From Hwanghaeella grinnelliae (GTDB lineage: Bacteria; Pseudomonadota; Alphaproteobacteria; UBA8366; Aestuariispiraceae), in the NCBI RefSeq assembly GCF_004005845.1, contig NZ_SADE01000002.1, forward strand, positions 124,421 through 188,420: DNA of 64,000 bases, written 5' to 3'. The notes beneath the pieces were generated by a model that saw only the letters and a list, made by a program, of their open reading frames with translations, was not told where the DNA came from and did no database searches. The position numbers and the translations under genes are program-made. Position 1 is the first letter of the stretch. Each line of letters starts with the position of its first letter. Shown piece after piece: positions 35,423 through 44,827 of the stretch.

Positions 35423-36304
35423 TCACTGCGTGGCTGGCGCGGCCATCGGCTTCCCGGACAGGTCAAAGCGCTGTACATCCGACTTCGCCGTCAGTTCCGC
35501 CGCGATCTGCCGTGCCATCTGTTCGCCCACATACCGACCCAGGCTGGGACGAAGTTGTTCGAAGCTGGGCGAATCGCCTTTGCGGCGCTCTTCCACCAGA
35601 ATCACGTGCCACCCGAACTTAGTTTTGACCGGGTCGGCCGAGAACTGGTTCGGCTGCAACGCGAAGGCGACATCCGCGAAGGGCTTCACCATGCTGCCAC
35701 GATCGAAGAAACCGAGATCCCCGCCCTGCGACGCGCTGGGGCCTTTCGAGTACTTCTTGGCAAGCTCGGCAAATTCCTGCCCATCGGTCACCATCTTGAT
35801 GATGTTGCGAGCTTCCTCCTCGGTTTCCACCAGGATGTGGCGCGCCTTCACTTCTTCCTTCGGCGGATTCTGCTCAAGCCAGGCGTCGTAGGCTGCCTGC
35901 AGGTCCTTTTCCTCGATCTTCGCTTCCACGGCACGGCGCAGGTACAGATCGCGGACCAATTGGGCTTCAACAAGCTCCATGCGTTTTTGTATTTCCGGAT
36001 CGTCCTGCAGGCCCTGCTCCAGCCCGGTCTGAATCACGACAAGCTGCTGGATAAGCGATTCAAGAATCCGCGGATAAAGCGTTTCCTGGCCCATTTGTTG
36101 GGTTTCGGGGGGAAGCCCTTGGAACGCATCCTCGAAATCCGAGCGATAAAGTTTCTCACCGCCGACCTCCGCTATGACCTGGTCCGTCCGCTCTTGATCG
36201 GCGCTCTGTGCGACGGCGGGCGCGGCAGCAATCATGGCGCAGGAAAATGCACCGCAGGCCATCAAGGTCAGGTCTTTAACAATACGGGAGGCAGTCATTT
36301 GCAT
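35423..36304 (-). CDS. Periplasmic peptidyl-prolyl cis-trans isomerase, parvulin type (SurA/PrsA-like)
   Basis: A 293-residue secreted foldase. Residues 1-31 form a signal peptide (hydrophobic LTLMACGAFSCAMIAAAPAVA, cleavage near AVA-QS). An N-terminal chaperone-like segment with DFEDAFQGLPPE and LIQQLVVIQTGLEQG follows. The parvulin domain spans about 155-255: VKARHILVETEEEARNII, FAELAKKYSKGPSASQGGDLG and FGWHVILVEERR. The start is ATG 36304, which has GGAG 7 nt upstream; the frame extends to 36394 without support. It probably helps fold outer-membrane or secreted proteins exported by SecA, whose gene is 1.3 kb away. Confidence 0.9.
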   Translation of the reverse strand: MQMTASRIVKDLTLMACGAFSCAMIAAAPAVAQSADQERTDQVIAEVGGEKLYRSDFEDAFQGLPPETQQMGQETLYPRILESLIQQLVVIQTGLEQGLQDDPEIQKRMELVEAQLVRDLYLRRAVEAKIEEKDLQAAYDAWLEQNPPKEEVKARHILVETEEEARNIIKMVTDGQEFAELAKKYSKGPSASQGGDLGFFDRGSMVKPFADVAFALQPNQFSADPVKTKFGWHVILVEERRKGDSPSFEQLRPSLGRYVGEQMARQIAAELTAKSDVQRFDLSGKPMAAPATQ

Positions 36305-36455
36305 TGGGTCAACTCCGGCGCCATTCGTGAAATGCCCGCAAAAAGACCACAGCGGGCCGCCCGGAACAAGGGCATAGCCTGCCGTGAAGCCCATCGCTCG
36401 AAATGCCTAGCGTAGAAGTGAACTGGCCGATGTGCGGCATGATCCGGACAAAACC
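36305..36455. other. Gap between the unrecognised protein and the parvulin gene
   Basis: A 151-bp spacer that should carry the parvulin promoter (minus strand) and the 3' end of the gene at 36456-37337. No hairpin with a T tract or short gene was seen. Confidence 0.3.
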
Positions 36456-37337
36456 CTAGGCGTCGACGCTGACCCCGCCATCCGCGTCGGTTTCGTCGGC
36501 GGGCTCACCCTCTGCACCGCCTGCCAGGGCGGATCCCTGCGCCGTGAACACAGTCGTGGACAGGTCAAGTTCGACTTGTTGGGTGGCAAATTCCGTGGAA
36601 ACCGCCTTGGTTCCGAAAACCTTGATCAATCGGTCGGCGATATCCGTAAGCGTTTCCCCGTCCCGCAATTCGAATAGCGGCGTTTTCGGCGCGAAAGCGA
36701 CCCCTTCACGGACTGAAACGCTGCCTTCGATCTGCACGGCTTGCAAAGAAAGCTGTACCTGATCCAGCCGCAGCGCCGATGTCTCACCATCCTCAAGGAT
36801 AGAAAAGATCGTGGTATCGACCTGCAGTGAAAAACTGACTTGGCTCACGGAAAACTCCGTCGACCTGACCGATCCGCCAGGACCGGCCCCCACCCTGCCG
36901 AGCACGCGTTCCGCAAAATCGCCGAAACGCCGGTCCAGATCCTCAGTCAAACGGGCAATGCGCCGGGCCGTCTGTTCGATATTTCTTTCAGACGCGCCCA
37001 ATTCCTTGGAGAACCCGCGAAAAAAATCACCCAGCCGGCGGCGTGCGGGTCGGCCCAGCCGGGCAGCGTTGAAATCACGGGCCAGTTCCAGCGCCTTTTC
37101 CGACCCTAGCAGCGCCTGTCGAGCCCCATCGGACAGTTCCACGGGTCCCCCAAAGGGTCCGCGACGCAAGCCGGCGTCATCTGGCCTGGCGCCCAACCCG
37201 TCGCGAAACGGGTTGCGTGTGAAATTCGAGGCGATTGTCGTTGCTGTGCGGGGTTTCGTGAGCGATGCGTTATCGGCGAAATTCGCCAGTCGCTGGCCGA
37301 AGAGGTTCGGCCGTATTTGGGACATATACTCAACCAT
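36456..37337 (-). CDS. Protein of unknown function between the parvulin gene and secA
   Basis: A 293-residue soluble protein that I do not recognise. The start is ATG 37337, with an excellent AGAAGGAGG site; the upstream extension to 37367 lacks it. Residues 1-70 are Asn/Arg/Pro/Phe-rich (RPNLFGQRLANFADNAS, ASNFTRNPFRDGLGARP). Residues about 75-150 are helical and Arg-rich (LSDGARQALLGSEKALELARD, RNIEQTARRIARLTEDLDRRF). Residues about 160-275 look beta-rich, with alternating Val/Ser/Gln strands (STEFSVSQVSFSLQVDTTIF, VQLSLQAVQIEGSVSV). The tail is acidic. No signal peptide, membrane helix or cysteine is seen. Normal codon use supports a real gene. Confidence 0.8.
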   Translation of the reverse strand: MVEYMSQIRPNLFGQRLANFADNASLTKPRTATTIASNFTRNPFRDGLGARPDDAGLRRGPFGGPVELSDGARQALLGSEKALELARDFNAARLGRPARRRLGDFFRGFSKELGASERNIEQTARRIARLTEDLDRRFGDFAERVLGRVGAGPGGSVRSTEFSVSQVSFSLQVDTTIFSILEDGETSALRLDQVQLSLQAVQIEGSVSVREGVAFAPKTPLFELRDGETLTDIADRLIKVFGTKAVSTEFATQQVELDLSTTVFTAQGSALAGGAEGEPADETDADGGVSVDA

Positions 37338-37532
37338 CGTCGCCTCCTTCTGTCGGCTTCGTGGCACGATTGCCTGATCTACTGACTGATCAACTGTCTA
37401 AATCTTTGGCCGGATGTTCCCGGCCTGTCGGATGCCTTCTGGCTTCCGGCAAGGAAGGTAAGATACTACTTTATTAGCGGTAAGTCTTGCGGAAATCGGG
37501 GCTTCCTTGCGGGGCAATCAACCATGGTATCG

Positions 37533-37561
37533 TTGACAGGCCTTGGACCGCCCCTTATCTG
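37533..37561 (+). promoter_or_regulatory. Candidate secA promoter
   Basis: A perfect TTGACA at 37533-37538 is followed after 17 nt by TATCTG at 37556-37561. The -35 box matches the sigma-70 consensus fully, the -10 box only partly. It would give a leader of about 70 nt before secA. Confidence 0.35.
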
Positions 37562-37584
37562 ACATGCGGGACTTTCACCTAAAC

Positions 37585-37603
37585 ATGCGATCAACCATCG
37601 CAT
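37585..37603 (+). promoter_or_regulatory. Inverted repeat in the secA leader
   Basis: ATGCGAT (37585-37591) and ATCGCAT (37597-37603) flank CAACC, a perfect 7-bp repeat ending 36 bp before the secA start. It could be an RNA hairpin that affects secA translation or a protein-binding dyad. Confidence 0.45.
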
Positions 37604-37639
37604 CTGCACTTCCATTGATTTATCGCAAAGGCCTTCTTC

Positions 37640-40384
37640 ATGCTGGGCGGACTTTTAAAACGTGTCTTCGGCTCGGTTAACGACCGGACCGTAGCGGGGC
37701 TGCGCAAACGCGTGGACGCAATCAACGCCCTGGAAGAACAGATATCCGCCTTGGACGACGAGGCGCTGAAAGCCAAGACCGACGAATTCCGCAGCCGTCT
37801 GAACAACGGCGAAACCCTGGACGACATCCTGGAAGAAGCCTTCGCGGTCGTCCGGGAAGCCGCCAAGCGGACCTTGGGCATGCGACATTTCGACGTACAG
37901 TTGATCGGTGGCATGGTACTGCATTCCGGCAAGATCGCCGAGATGAAGACCGGTGAAGGGAAGACGCTTGTCGCCACCCTGCCGGTCTACCTGAACGCAT
38001 TGGACGGCAAGGGCGCGCATGTCGTCACCGTGAACGACTACCTGGCCCGTCGCGATGCCGGATGGATGGGGAATGTTTATACGTTCCTGGGCCTCACGGT
38101 CGGCGTGATCGTGCCGCAGATGCCGGAGCAGATGCGCAAACAGCAATATGCCTGCGACATCACCTATGCCACGAACAATGAACTGGGCTTCGACTATCTG
38201 CGCGACAATCTGAAATTCCGACTGGAAGACATGGCCCAGCGGGAACCGAATTTTGCCATCGTCGATGAGGTGGACTCGATCCTGATCGATGAGGCGCGGA
38301 CGCCGCTGATCATCTCCGGCCCGTCGGAGGATTCGTCCGGATTGTATCGCCAGATCAACGAGGTCATCCCGAAACTGACCGAGGCGGACTACGAAAAGGA
38401 CGAGAAGTCGAAAGCCATCTCGCTGACGGAGGACGGGCAGGAGAACGTCGAAAACATCCTGCGCGACGCCGGTGTGCTGGAAGACGGCAACCTGTACGAC
38501 ATCCAGAATGTCAGCCTCGTCCACCACGTGAATCAGGCGCTGCGCGCCCATAAGATGTTCACTGCGGATGTCGATTACGTGGTGAAAGACGACAAGATCA
38601 TCATCGTCGATGAATTCACCGGGCGCCTGCAGGAAGGCCGCCGGTATTCCGACGGTCTGCATCAGGCCTTGGAAGCCAAGGAAGGCGTCAAGGTTCAGAA
38701 CGAGAACCAGACCATCGCCTCCGTCACCTTCCAGAACTATTTCCGCATGTACAACAAACTGGCCGGCATGACCGGTACGGCGATGACCGAAGCGGCGGAA
38801 TTCGAGGAAATCTACGGGCTGGAAGTCATAGAAATTCCGACCAACAAGGACATGGTCCGGATCGACAACGACGACGAAGTCTACCGTTCGGCGCGTGAGA
38901 AGGAAGCCGCCGGGATCGAGCAGATCAAGATCTGCCACGAAAAGGGCCAGCCGGTTCTGGTCGGCACGATTTCCATCGAACGGTCGGAGCAGATTTCGAA
39001 GACCCTCACGCAGATGAAAATTCCGCATAAGGTTCTGAACGCGCGGCATCACGAACAGGAAGCGCATATCATCTCCGATGCCGGCGTGCCCGGCGCAGTG
39101 ACGATCGCGACCAACATGGCGGGCCGCGGAACCGACATTCAATTGGGCGGCAACTTGGAAATGCGTGTCGAACGCGAGACTCAAGGCATGGAAGATCAGG
39201 CGGCGATCGACGCCAAGGTCGCCGAGATCACCGCCGATATCGAAGCCAAGAAGAAACAGGTCCTGGATGCGGGTGGTCTATTCGTTCTGGGCACCGAACG
39301 GCATGAAAGCCGGCGCATCGACAACCAGTTGCGCGGCCGATCGGGCCGTCAGGGCGACCCGGGCGAGTCCAAATTCTATGTCAGCCTGGAAGACGACCTG
39401 ATGCGGATCTTCGGATCGGAGCGGATGGACGGGATGCTGCAGAAGCTTGGCCTGGAAGACGGCGAAGCGATCATCCATCCTTGGGTCAATAAGGCGCTTG
39501 AAAAGGCACAGCAGAAGGTTGAAGCGCGGAACTTCGAAATCCGGAAGCAGCTTCTGAAGTTCGATGACGTCATGAATGACCAGCGCAAGGTCATCTTTGA
39601 GCAACGCAAGGAGTTGATGCGCGCCGACGACGTCCACGACACCGTTCTGGACATGCGTTACGAGGTGATCGACGACATCGTCGACAAGGCGATGCCGAAA
39701 GACGCCCTGCCGGATCAGTGGTCTATCGACAGCATGCACGAAGAAACCCTGCGTATCTTCGGTCTGAACCTGCCGGTCCAGGAATGGGCCAAGGAAGAAG
39801 GCATCGCCGACCAGGAAATCCGGGAACGCCTGCGCGAAGCGGTCGACCAGAAAATGGCCAAGAAGGCCGTCGATATGGGGACCGAGATGATGCGATATGC
39901 CGAGCGCGGCCTGTTGCTGCAGCTTCTGGATACCGCCTGGAAGGATCATCTGCTCAATCTGGATCACCTGCGTCAGGGGATCGGTCTGCGTGCCTACGGG
40001 CAGCGTGACCCGCTGAATGAATACAAGTCGGAAGCTTTCGAACTTTTCGAAAGCATGCTCGACAATCTGCGCAGCACGGTGACGCAGGTCCTGTCGCATG
40101 TGGAAATCCGCGCCGATCAGGCCCAACAGGCCCTGGAGCCGGAAGCACCGACGGATCTAGAGGAATCGGGGCCCAGTGACGAAGAAGACGCGCCGGCCAC
40201 GGCCGTGCGGTCCATGGGGACGCAATATACCAAGGACACTGCCCCCCCAGGCTTCATTTTTCATGAAGGTCTGCGCCGCTGGCTGCATCCGAATGACCCG
40301 GAAACATGGGGCAAGGTTTCGCGGAACTCGGTCTGTCCCTGCGGTTCCGGCAAGAAATACAAGCATTGCCACGGCAATCTGTAG
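37640..40384 (+). CDS. secA: Preprotein translocase ATPase SecA
   Basis: SecA is the ATP-driven motor that pushes unfolded preproteins through SecYEG. The 914-residue protein is typical. Walker A is [14 protein letters not shown] near residue 101, the DEAD-like box is [17 protein letters not shown] near 207, the helicase-like domain has [13 protein letters not shown] near 500 and [19 protein letters not shown] near 565. The zinc-binding C-terminus for SecB and phospholipid contact reads [14 protein letters not shown]. The ATG 37640 has AAAGG upstream. It lies near argJ and the parvulin gene, as in other alphaproteobacteria. It is convergent with a LysR gene. Confidence 0.99.
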   Translation: MLGGLLKRVFGSVNDRTVAGLRKRVDAINALEEQISALDDEALKAKTDEFRSRLNNGETLDDILEEAFAVVREAAKRTLGMRHFDVQLIGGMVLHSGKIAEMKTGEGKTLVATLPVYLNALDGKGAHVVTVNDYLARRDAGWMGNVYTFLGLTVGVIVPQMPEQMRKQQYACDITYATNNELGFDYLRDNLKFRLEDMAQREPNFAIVDEVDSILIDEARTPLIISGPSEDSSGLYRQINEVIPKLTEADYEKDEKSKAISLTEDGQENVENILRDAGVLEDGNLYDIQNVSLVHHVNQALRAHKMFTADVDYVVKDDKIIIVDEFTGRLQEGRRYSDGLHQALEAKEGVKVQNENQTIASVTFQNYFRMYNKLAGMTGTAMTEAAEFEEIYGLEVIEIPTNKDMVRIDNDDEVYRSAREKEAAGIEQIKICHEKGQPVLVGTISIERSEQISKTLTQMKIPHKVLNARHHEQEAHIISDAGVPGAVTIATNMAGRGTDIQLGGNLEMRVERETQGMEDQAAIDAKVAEITADIEAKKKQVLDAGGLFVLGTERHESRRIDNQLRGRSGRQGDPGESKFYVSLEDDLMRIFGSERMDGMLQKLGLEDGEAIIHPWVNKALEKAQQKVEARNFEIRKQLLKFDDVMNDQRKVIFEQRKELMRADDVHDTVLDMRYEVIDDIVDKAMPKDALPDQWSIDSMHEETLRIFGLNLPVQEWAKEEGIADQEIRERLREAVDQKMAKKAVDMGTEMMRYAERGLLLQLLDTAWKDHLLNLDHLRQGIGLRAYGQRDPLNEYKSEAFELFESMLDNLRSTVTQVLSHVEIRADQAQQALEPEAPTDLEESGPSDEEDAPATAVRSMGTQYTKDTAPPGFIFHEGLRRWLHPNDPETWGKVSRNSVCPCGSGKKYKHCHGNL

Positions 40385-40431
40385 TTCCCCGCGTTACTGG
40401 GTACTTCTTTGAAAACCCGCGACGGTGAGGC

Positions 40432-41307
40432 CTAGTTCGGCATGCGCCGAGGCACTTCCCGCGCCATCCAATCCAAAACGGCCCTGACCCTGGCGCTTTT
40501 GCGCAGTTCAGGATGTGTGAGCAGCCAGACGTCCGTGAACGTGCTCTCAGGCGCGCTTTCGATGCGTACAAGGCCCTCACCAAGGTAGTGTGGCAGGCAA
40601 GTGACCCCCATGCCCGCCAGGCAGGCTTTCCGAAGGATCAGAAACGAGGTGCCCCGCAGCACCACACGGGATGACTGTGACTCCTTGTTGAACCAACGGG
40701 CCGCCGCGGTCTCTGCGATGCGCCCGTCGGGCGCCAGTATCGGCGCCTGGCGCCAGTCCATGACGCGATCCGGCGATGCCGCGTCGAAGCCCGGCAGGTC
40801 GGGCGACCGGTACAGGCCGCTTTTCAACAGGCCGACACGCCGGCCGACCATTGCATCCCCCGGATTGTTGGACGGCCGCAAGGCGATATCCGCCTCTCGC
40901 CGGGACAGGTTGGCCCATTGGTAGTCGGTGGCCAACTCTATCGTGATGCCGGGATGTTCCTGGGTGAAAAACGGCAGCAGGGGACCCAGCACCGCGTCGG
41001 CGAGGGAGTCGACGGTCGTCACCCGCACGTCACCGGCCAAACGAACATCCTGGCCCGCGAGCAAAAGCTCGAGCGCGAGGCTCTCCTCCTCCATCCGGGC
41101 AACATGGTCGAGCATCTCCTCCCCGGCAGAGGTCAGCGAATAGCCGTCGGAGCGGCGCTCGAACAAGCTGGTTTGAAGCTGCTCCTCAAGCGACCGCAGC
41201 CGACGCAGGACCGTCGCGTGATTGACCGATAGCGCCCGTGCAGCCCCTGAAAGGGTGCCTTCCCGCGCCACGGCGAGAAAATATCGGTAATTGTCCCAAT
41301 CGCTCAT
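40432..41307 (-). CDS. LysR family transcriptional regulator
   Basis: A 291-residue LysR regulator starting MSDWDNYRYFLAVAREG, with the recognition helix region NHATVLRRLRSLEEQL and the linker LFERRSDGYSLTSAG. This form resembles the AaeR/single-target LysR group. The effector domain covers about 90-290. The start is ATG 41307; an in-frame upstream extension to 41325 would run through an inverted repeat better explained as an operator. It is divergent from the DoxX gene across 148 bp and probably regulates it. Confidence 0.92.
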   Translation of the reverse strand: MSDWDNYRYFLAVAREGTLSGAARALSVNHATVLRRLRSLEEQLQTSLFERRSDGYSLTSAGEEMLDHVARMEEESLALELLLAGQDVRLAGDVRVTTVDSLADAVLGPLLPFFTQEHPGITIELATDYQWANLSRREADIALRPSNNPGDAMVGRRVGLLKSGLYRSPDLPGFDAASPDRVMDWRQAPILAPDGRIAETAAARWFNKESQSSRVVLRGTSFLILRKACLAGMGVTCLPHYLGEGLVRIESAPESTFTDVWLLTHPELRKSARVRAVLDWMAREVPRRMPN

Positions 41308-41308
41308 C

Positions 41309-41324
41309 TGTGCATTTACGCACA
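41309..41324. promoter_or_regulatory. Inverted repeat between the LysR and DoxX genes
   Basis: TGTGC (41309-41313) and GCACA (41320-41324) are separated by ATTTAC, just upstream of the LysR start. The location in a divergent LysR promoter region suggests an operator. The rest of the gap (41325-41455) is AT-rich and should hold both promoters. Confidence 0.5.
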
Positions 41325-41455
41325 TCTATTGAGATTTTTCAAAGAATTACAGAAATAATCTGCACATACTAACTTGTCCACCAAGCGGACAGGATGTCCG
41401 GCCCGGAGTGAAACACCGGTTTAATTCGAAACCACTTGGCGGAGGTTTTTTCCAA

Positions 41456-41890
41456 ATGATCGATACTCGTACAGCGCCCTATGCGGCTACTCTTCTGCGT
41501 CTTTCCCTCGGCGTCATGTTCATCATGCATGCCTATCTGAAATTGGCCGTCTTCACGATGGACGGCACGGTCCAGTTCTTCGAATCACTGGGCTATCCGG
41601 GCTTTGTCGCCTATCTGACGGTGGCGGCGGAAATCGGTGGCGGCGCCCTGCTGATTTTGGGTGTCTATACGCGCTATGTGGCGGCCGCGCTCGTCCCCAT
41701 CCTGGTCGGCGCCATGATGGTGCATGCCGGCAATGGCTGGGTCTTCTCGGCCGAAGGCGGCGGCTATGAATACCCGCTTTTCCTGATCGCGGCCTCCGCC
41801 ACGCAGATCCTGCTCGGCGACGGGGCCTATGCCTTGAAACCCGGCACCCTGCTGGGTGAAGGACGGACGGCCGGCCAAGCTTCCGCGTAG
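41456..41890 (+). CDS. DoxX family membrane protein
   Basis: A 144-residue protein with four hydrophobic helices: TLLRLSLGVMFIMHAYLKL, FVAYLTVAAEIGGGALLILG, YVAAALVPILVGAMMVHAG and YPLFLIAASATQILLGDGAYAL. The R-x3-G-x-M/F-x3-H opening and the E-x2-GG motif are typical of DoxX. The start is ATG 41456 with GGAGG about 10 nt upstream; the frame runs to 41408. DoxX relatives occur in oxidative-stress and sulfur-related membrane complexes, but the role of this one is unknown. It is divergent from a LysR regulator and ends at two hairpins. Confidence 0.9.
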   Translation: MIDTRTAPYAATLLRLSLGVMFIMHAYLKLAVFTMDGTVQFFESLGYPGFVAYLTVAAEIGGGALLILGVYTRYVAAALVPILVGAMMVHAGNGWVFSAEGGGYEYPLFLIAASATQILLGDGAYALKPGTLLGEGRTAGQASA

Positions 41891-41917
41891 GGTCTCTTCG
41901 CGGTCCGGAAAGGGAGA

Positions 41918-41945
41918 CGGGGGCCTCGGCCCCCGTTTCTGTTTC
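41918..41945 (+). terminator. Intrinsic terminator of the DoxX gene
   Basis: CGGGGGC (41918-41924) and GCCCCCG (41929-41935) enclose a CTCG loop, followed by TTTCTGTTTCC. The strong GC stem and T-rich tail fit a rho-independent terminator. Confidence 0.75.
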
Positions 41946-41966
41946 CACTCAGCCCCTTGGGCAAAA

Positions 41967-42004
41967 GAAAACGGCCTGCCGGAGCTTCCGGCAGGCCGTT
42001 TTCA
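41967..42004. terminator. Very strong bidirectional terminator between DoxX and petC
   Basis: A perfect 16-bp stem, AAAACGGCCTGCCGGA (41968-41983) with TCCGGCAGGCCGTTTT (41987-42002), and a 3-nt loop. The built-in A and T tails make it work in both directions. It ends the petABC operon on the minus strand, whose last stop is at 42026. Confidence 0.92.
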
Positions 42005-42025
42005 TCTCAGGCATGCGCCAATCGC

Positions 42026-42811
42026 TTAGTGGAGCTTGGCCCAGAGGCGTTTCTTATTGGCGATCGCCAGACCCAGGAAAACCAACAGGAAGAGGAAGAC
42101 TTTGACGCCCATCCCCTTGCGGTCTTCCATTTCAGGTTCCGCTGTCCAGGCCAGGAACATGGAAACGTCCTTCGCCATCTGTTCAACGGTAGCCGGGGTG
42201 CCATCATCGAATTCAACGGCATCTTCAAACAATGGCGGCGCCATCGCGATCTGATGTCCGGGGAAATATTCGTTGTAATGACCGCCGGGGGACAAGGTAA
42301 CGCCTTCCGGCGGGACTTCCTTGTACCCTGTCAGCAGGGCATAGATATAGTCTGCGCCATGCATCCGGGCCTTGACCATCAGGCTGAGGTCCGGCGGCGC
42401 CTTGCCACCATTGGAAGCCGCAGCGGCTTTCTCGTTTTCAAACGGCGCCACGAAACGGTCAGAGGGCCGCGCGGGACGGGTAAAATAATCACCATCGTCG
42501 TTCGGTCCGTCGGTCGTTTCGTATTCAGCGGCGAAGGCCTTTGCCTGGTCTTCCGAATAGCCCAGCGCCGTGATGTTCCGATAGTACATCAGGTTGAGAC
42601 TATGACAGCCCGAGCAGACTTCCTTGTAGATCTTGAGGCCACGCTGGGCGGAAGCCTTGTCGAAGGTTCCAAAGACGCCGTTGAAGCTCCAATCCTGGCT
42701 CGGCGGGACGATACCCTCCGCCGCCTGGGCGGAACCGCCACCGATCATCAGGGCCATGGCGGCGCCCAACAGGGCGCGGCCAATCATGCGGGATTTTATG
42801 GACATGCTCAT
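42026..42811 (-). CDS. petC: Cytochrome c1 of the bc1 complex
   Basis: The c-type haem subunit that passes electrons from the Rieske protein to cytochrome c. The 261-residue precursor has a signal peptide (residues 1-31, IGRALLGAAMALMIGGGSAQA), the haem motif Cys66-Ser-Gly-Cys69-His70 and a candidate Met ligand in GHQIAMAPPLF. A C-terminal anchor helix follows (VKVFLFLLVFLGLAIANKKR). The start is ATG 42811 with GGAGG 7 nt upstream; ATG 42805 is possible. The much longer open frame upstream is antisense-free readthrough into petB and not coding. It is the last gene of petABC. Confidence 0.96.
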   Translation of the reverse strand: MSMSIKSRMIGRALLGAAMALMIGGGSAQAAEGIVPPSQDWSFNGVFGTFDKASAQRGLKIYKEVCSGCHSLNLMYYRNITALGYSEDQAKAFAAEYETTDGPNDDGDYFTRPARPSDRFVAPFENEKAAAASNGGKAPPDLSLMVKARMHGADYIYALLTGYKEVPPEGVTLSPGGHYNEYFPGHQIAMAPPLFEDAVEFDDGTPATVEQMAKDVSMFLAWTAEPEMEDRKGMGVKVFLFLLVFLGLAIANKKRLWAKLH

Positions 42812-42825
42812 TCCTCTTCCTCCCC

Positions 42826-44100
42826 TTACTCGGCCGGGGCCACAGCCGGCTGGCTGATGCTTGCGGGCAGCGGTTTCGGACGCTCCATCCACCCGACGAA
42901 CGGTGTCAGGATCAGGAGATGGAAGAAGTAGTAGAGCGTGGCCCACTGGGCGACGATCACATACCAGCCCTCCGCCGGCTTGCCGCCGACATACCCGAGG
43001 ATGGCGAAATCGATCACGAACAGGAAGACCAGCCATTTGTAAACCGGACGGTACTTGCAGGACCGCACCCGGCTTGTGTCCAGCCACGGCAATACCGCCA
43101 GCAGGATCAACGACCCGAACATGGCCAGAACGCCGGCCAACTTGGCGGTCATGCCCCACCATCCCAGGAAGATCTGGAAGAACCACCAATCGGCGACGAA
43201 GGAGCGCAGGATCGCGTAGAACGGCAGGAAGTACCATTCAGGAACGATATGCGGCGGCGTCACCAGCGGGTTGGCCGGAATGTAGTTGTCCGGATGCCCC
43301 AGGAAGTTCGGCGCATAGAAGACCAAGGCCGCGTAGACCAACAGGAAGACGGCGATGCCGATCATGTCCTTGGCGGTCATATACGGGTGGAAGTTCACCG
43401 TGTCCTGCGGGCCTTTCGGATCGATGCCGTCCGGGTTGTTGGATCCCGGAATATGCAGCGCCGCGATGTGCAGGAACACGACCGCGAAGATCACGAAGGG
43501 CAGCAGGTAATGCAGGGCGAAGAACCGGTTCAGCGTCGCATTGTCGACGGCGAAACCGCCCCACAGCCATGTCACGATCGGCTCACCGATGATCGGGAAG
43601 GCCGAGAACAGGTTGGTGATGACGGTGGCGCCCCAAAGGCTCATCTGGCCCCAGGGAAGGACATAGCCCATGAAGGCCGTCGCCATCATCAGGATCAGGA
43701 TGATCACACCCAGAATCCAAAGCAGCTCACGCGGTTCCTTGTAGGACCCGTAATAGATGCCGCGGAAGATATGGATATAGACGACGATGAAGAACATCGA
43801 CGCCCCATTCATGTGGATATACCGGATCAACCAGCCGTAATTGACGTCGCGCATGATACGCTCGACGCTGTTGAAGGCCAGTTCGGTGTTCGGCTGATAC
43901 TGCATGGCCAGGAAAATACCGGTCGCGATCATGACGATCAGCGTGATCGAGGCCAGAGCGCCGAAGCTCCAGAAATAGTTGAGGTTACGGGGTACCGGGA
44001 ACTGCTGGTACTCCTTGCTCATCATCGTGAAGATCGGCAAACGCCGATCGATCCACTTCACCACACCCGAAAATTCGGGGCCGGGTTCGTTGCTTTGCAT
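42826..44100 (-). CDS. petB: Cytochrome b of the bc1 complex
   Basis: The core membrane subunit with two b haems and the quinol oxidation and quinone reduction sites. The 424-residue protein has eight helices. Haem-ligand histidines lie in [20 protein letters not shown] and [19 protein letters not shown]. The Qo-site motif PEWY is in [12 protein letters not shown]. The start is ATG 44100, 11 bp after petA. The frame continues upstream into petA, which is not used. It is full-length cytochrome b, not the split form of cyanobacteria. Confidence 0.98.
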   Translation of the reverse strand: MQSNEPGPEFSGVVKWIDRRLPIFTMMSKEYQQFPVPRNLNYFWSFGALASITLIVMIATGIFLAMQYQPNTELAFNSVERIMRDVNYGWLIRYIHMNGASMFFIVVYIHIFRGIYYGSYKEPRELLWILGVIILILMMATAFMGYVLPWGQMSLWGATVITNLFSAFPIIGEPIVTWLWGGFAVDNATLNRFFALHYLLPFVIFAVVFLHIAALHIPGSNNPDGIDPKGPQDTVNFHPYMTAKDMIGIAVFLLVYAALVFYAPNFLGHPDNYIPANPLVTPPHIVPEWYFLPFYAILRSFVADWWFFQIFLGWWGMTAKLAGVLAMFGSLILLAVLPWLDTSRVRSCKYRPVYKWLVFLFVIDFAILGYVGGKPAEGWYVIVAQWATLYYFFHLLILTPFVGWMERPKPLPASISQPAVAPAE

Positions 44101-44111
44101 CGTCTCGCTCC

Positions 44112-44663
44112 CTACCCGATCTTGACGAGCGTATCGCTCAAATATTCGTATTCCGGAACTGTCAGGTTCCGGGGGGCCGGGCCCTTCCGGATACGGCCGG
44201 ACGTGTCGTAATGCGACCCATGGCAGGGGCAGAACCAACCGCCGAAATCGCCTTTGGGGTCGCTGGGATTCTGGCCCAACGGAATACAACCAAGATGGGT
44301 GCAGATGCCGACCATGACGAGGAAGTTCGGGTTCTTGACCCGGGCCTCATCCGTTTCCGGATCGACCAGATCGTCCATTGGAACCGCCTCGGCTTCAGCG
44401 ATCTCTTCCGGCGTGCGATGCCGAATGAAGACCGGCTTTTTACGCCAGATAACGGTTATGGCTTGCCCGACCTCGACGCCATCCAAATCCACTTCGGTCG
44501 ACGCCAATGCGAGGACCTCCGCGGATGGGTTCATGCTGTCGATGATTGGCCACGCGAACGACGCAGCGCCGACCGCGGCTGTCGCCATGGTCAGCATGCC
44601 CAGGAAATCGCGCCGACTGCCGCCGTCTTCGGAGGCATGCCCGGTTTCGGTCGATTCCGACAT
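44112..44663 (-). CDS. petA: Rieske iron-sulfur subunit of the bc1 complex
   Basis: This 2Fe-2S protein takes electrons from ubiquinol and hands them to cytochrome c1. The 183-residue protein has a Tat-type N-terminus (SRRDFLGML, arginines 17-18) with a hydrophobic anchor to about residue 40. The cluster ligands are Cys121 and His123 in ICTHLGCIP and Cys145 and His148 in [10 protein letters not shown]; Cys126 and Cys147 form the disulfide. It is the first gene of petABC and divergent from trmL across a 450-bp gap. Confidence 0.98.
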   Translation of the reverse strand: MSESTETGHASEDGGSRRDFLGMLTMATAAVGAASFAWPIIDSMNPSAEVLALASTEVDLDGVEVGQAITVIWRKKPVFIRHRTPEEIAEAEAVPMDDLVDPETDEARVKNPNFLVMVGICTHLGCIPLGQNPSDPKGDFGGWFCPCHGSHYDTSGRIRKGPAPRNLTVPEYEYLSDTLVKIG

Positions 44664-44728
44664 GTATCCCTATCCCCTTCTAAACCTCTCCCGGTGGCGA
44701 CCTTCTCACAGGATTTCCGGCTCAATCA

Positions 44729-44754
44729 GATCCGAATCGTATTCGGCTCGGATC
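44729..44754 (-). promoter_or_regulatory. Nested dyads upstream of petA
   Basis: CCGAAT (44732-44737) and ATTCGG (44741-44746) flank CGT. A second pair, GATCCGA (44729-44735) and TCGGATC (44748-44754), overlaps it. The element lies about 66-91 bp before the petA start and could be an operator or a leader hairpin for petABC. Confidence 0.4.
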
Positions 44755-44798
44755 AAGCCATTCGCCACCCGCCGGCAACTAACCGGCTGATCACGCAC

Positions 44799-44827
44799 CG
44801 TTTAGCGCGCGCATCGCATTCCGTCAA
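44799..44827 (-). promoter_or_regulatory. Candidate petABC promoter
   Basis: On the minus strand, TTGACG (44827-44822) is followed after 17 nt by TAAACG (44804-44799). The -35 matches five of six consensus bases, the -10 is weak. Placement would give a leader of about 130 nt that includes the nested dyads. Confidence 0.3.

Larger units (their letters stand above)
37338..37639. other. Divergent 302-bp control region upstream of secA
   Basis: This gap separates the unrecognised gene (minus) from secA (plus). It holds a TTGACA box, an inverted repeat close to secA and a short reading frame that overlaps the secA start; these are listed separately. No tRNA or longer gene is present. Confidence 0.6.

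Noticed and set aside
42919-44211. A 430-codon plus-strand frame opposite petB
   Set aside because: Rich in Asp, His, Arg and Gln in a way expected from the reverse of a hydrophobic gene; petB is certain.
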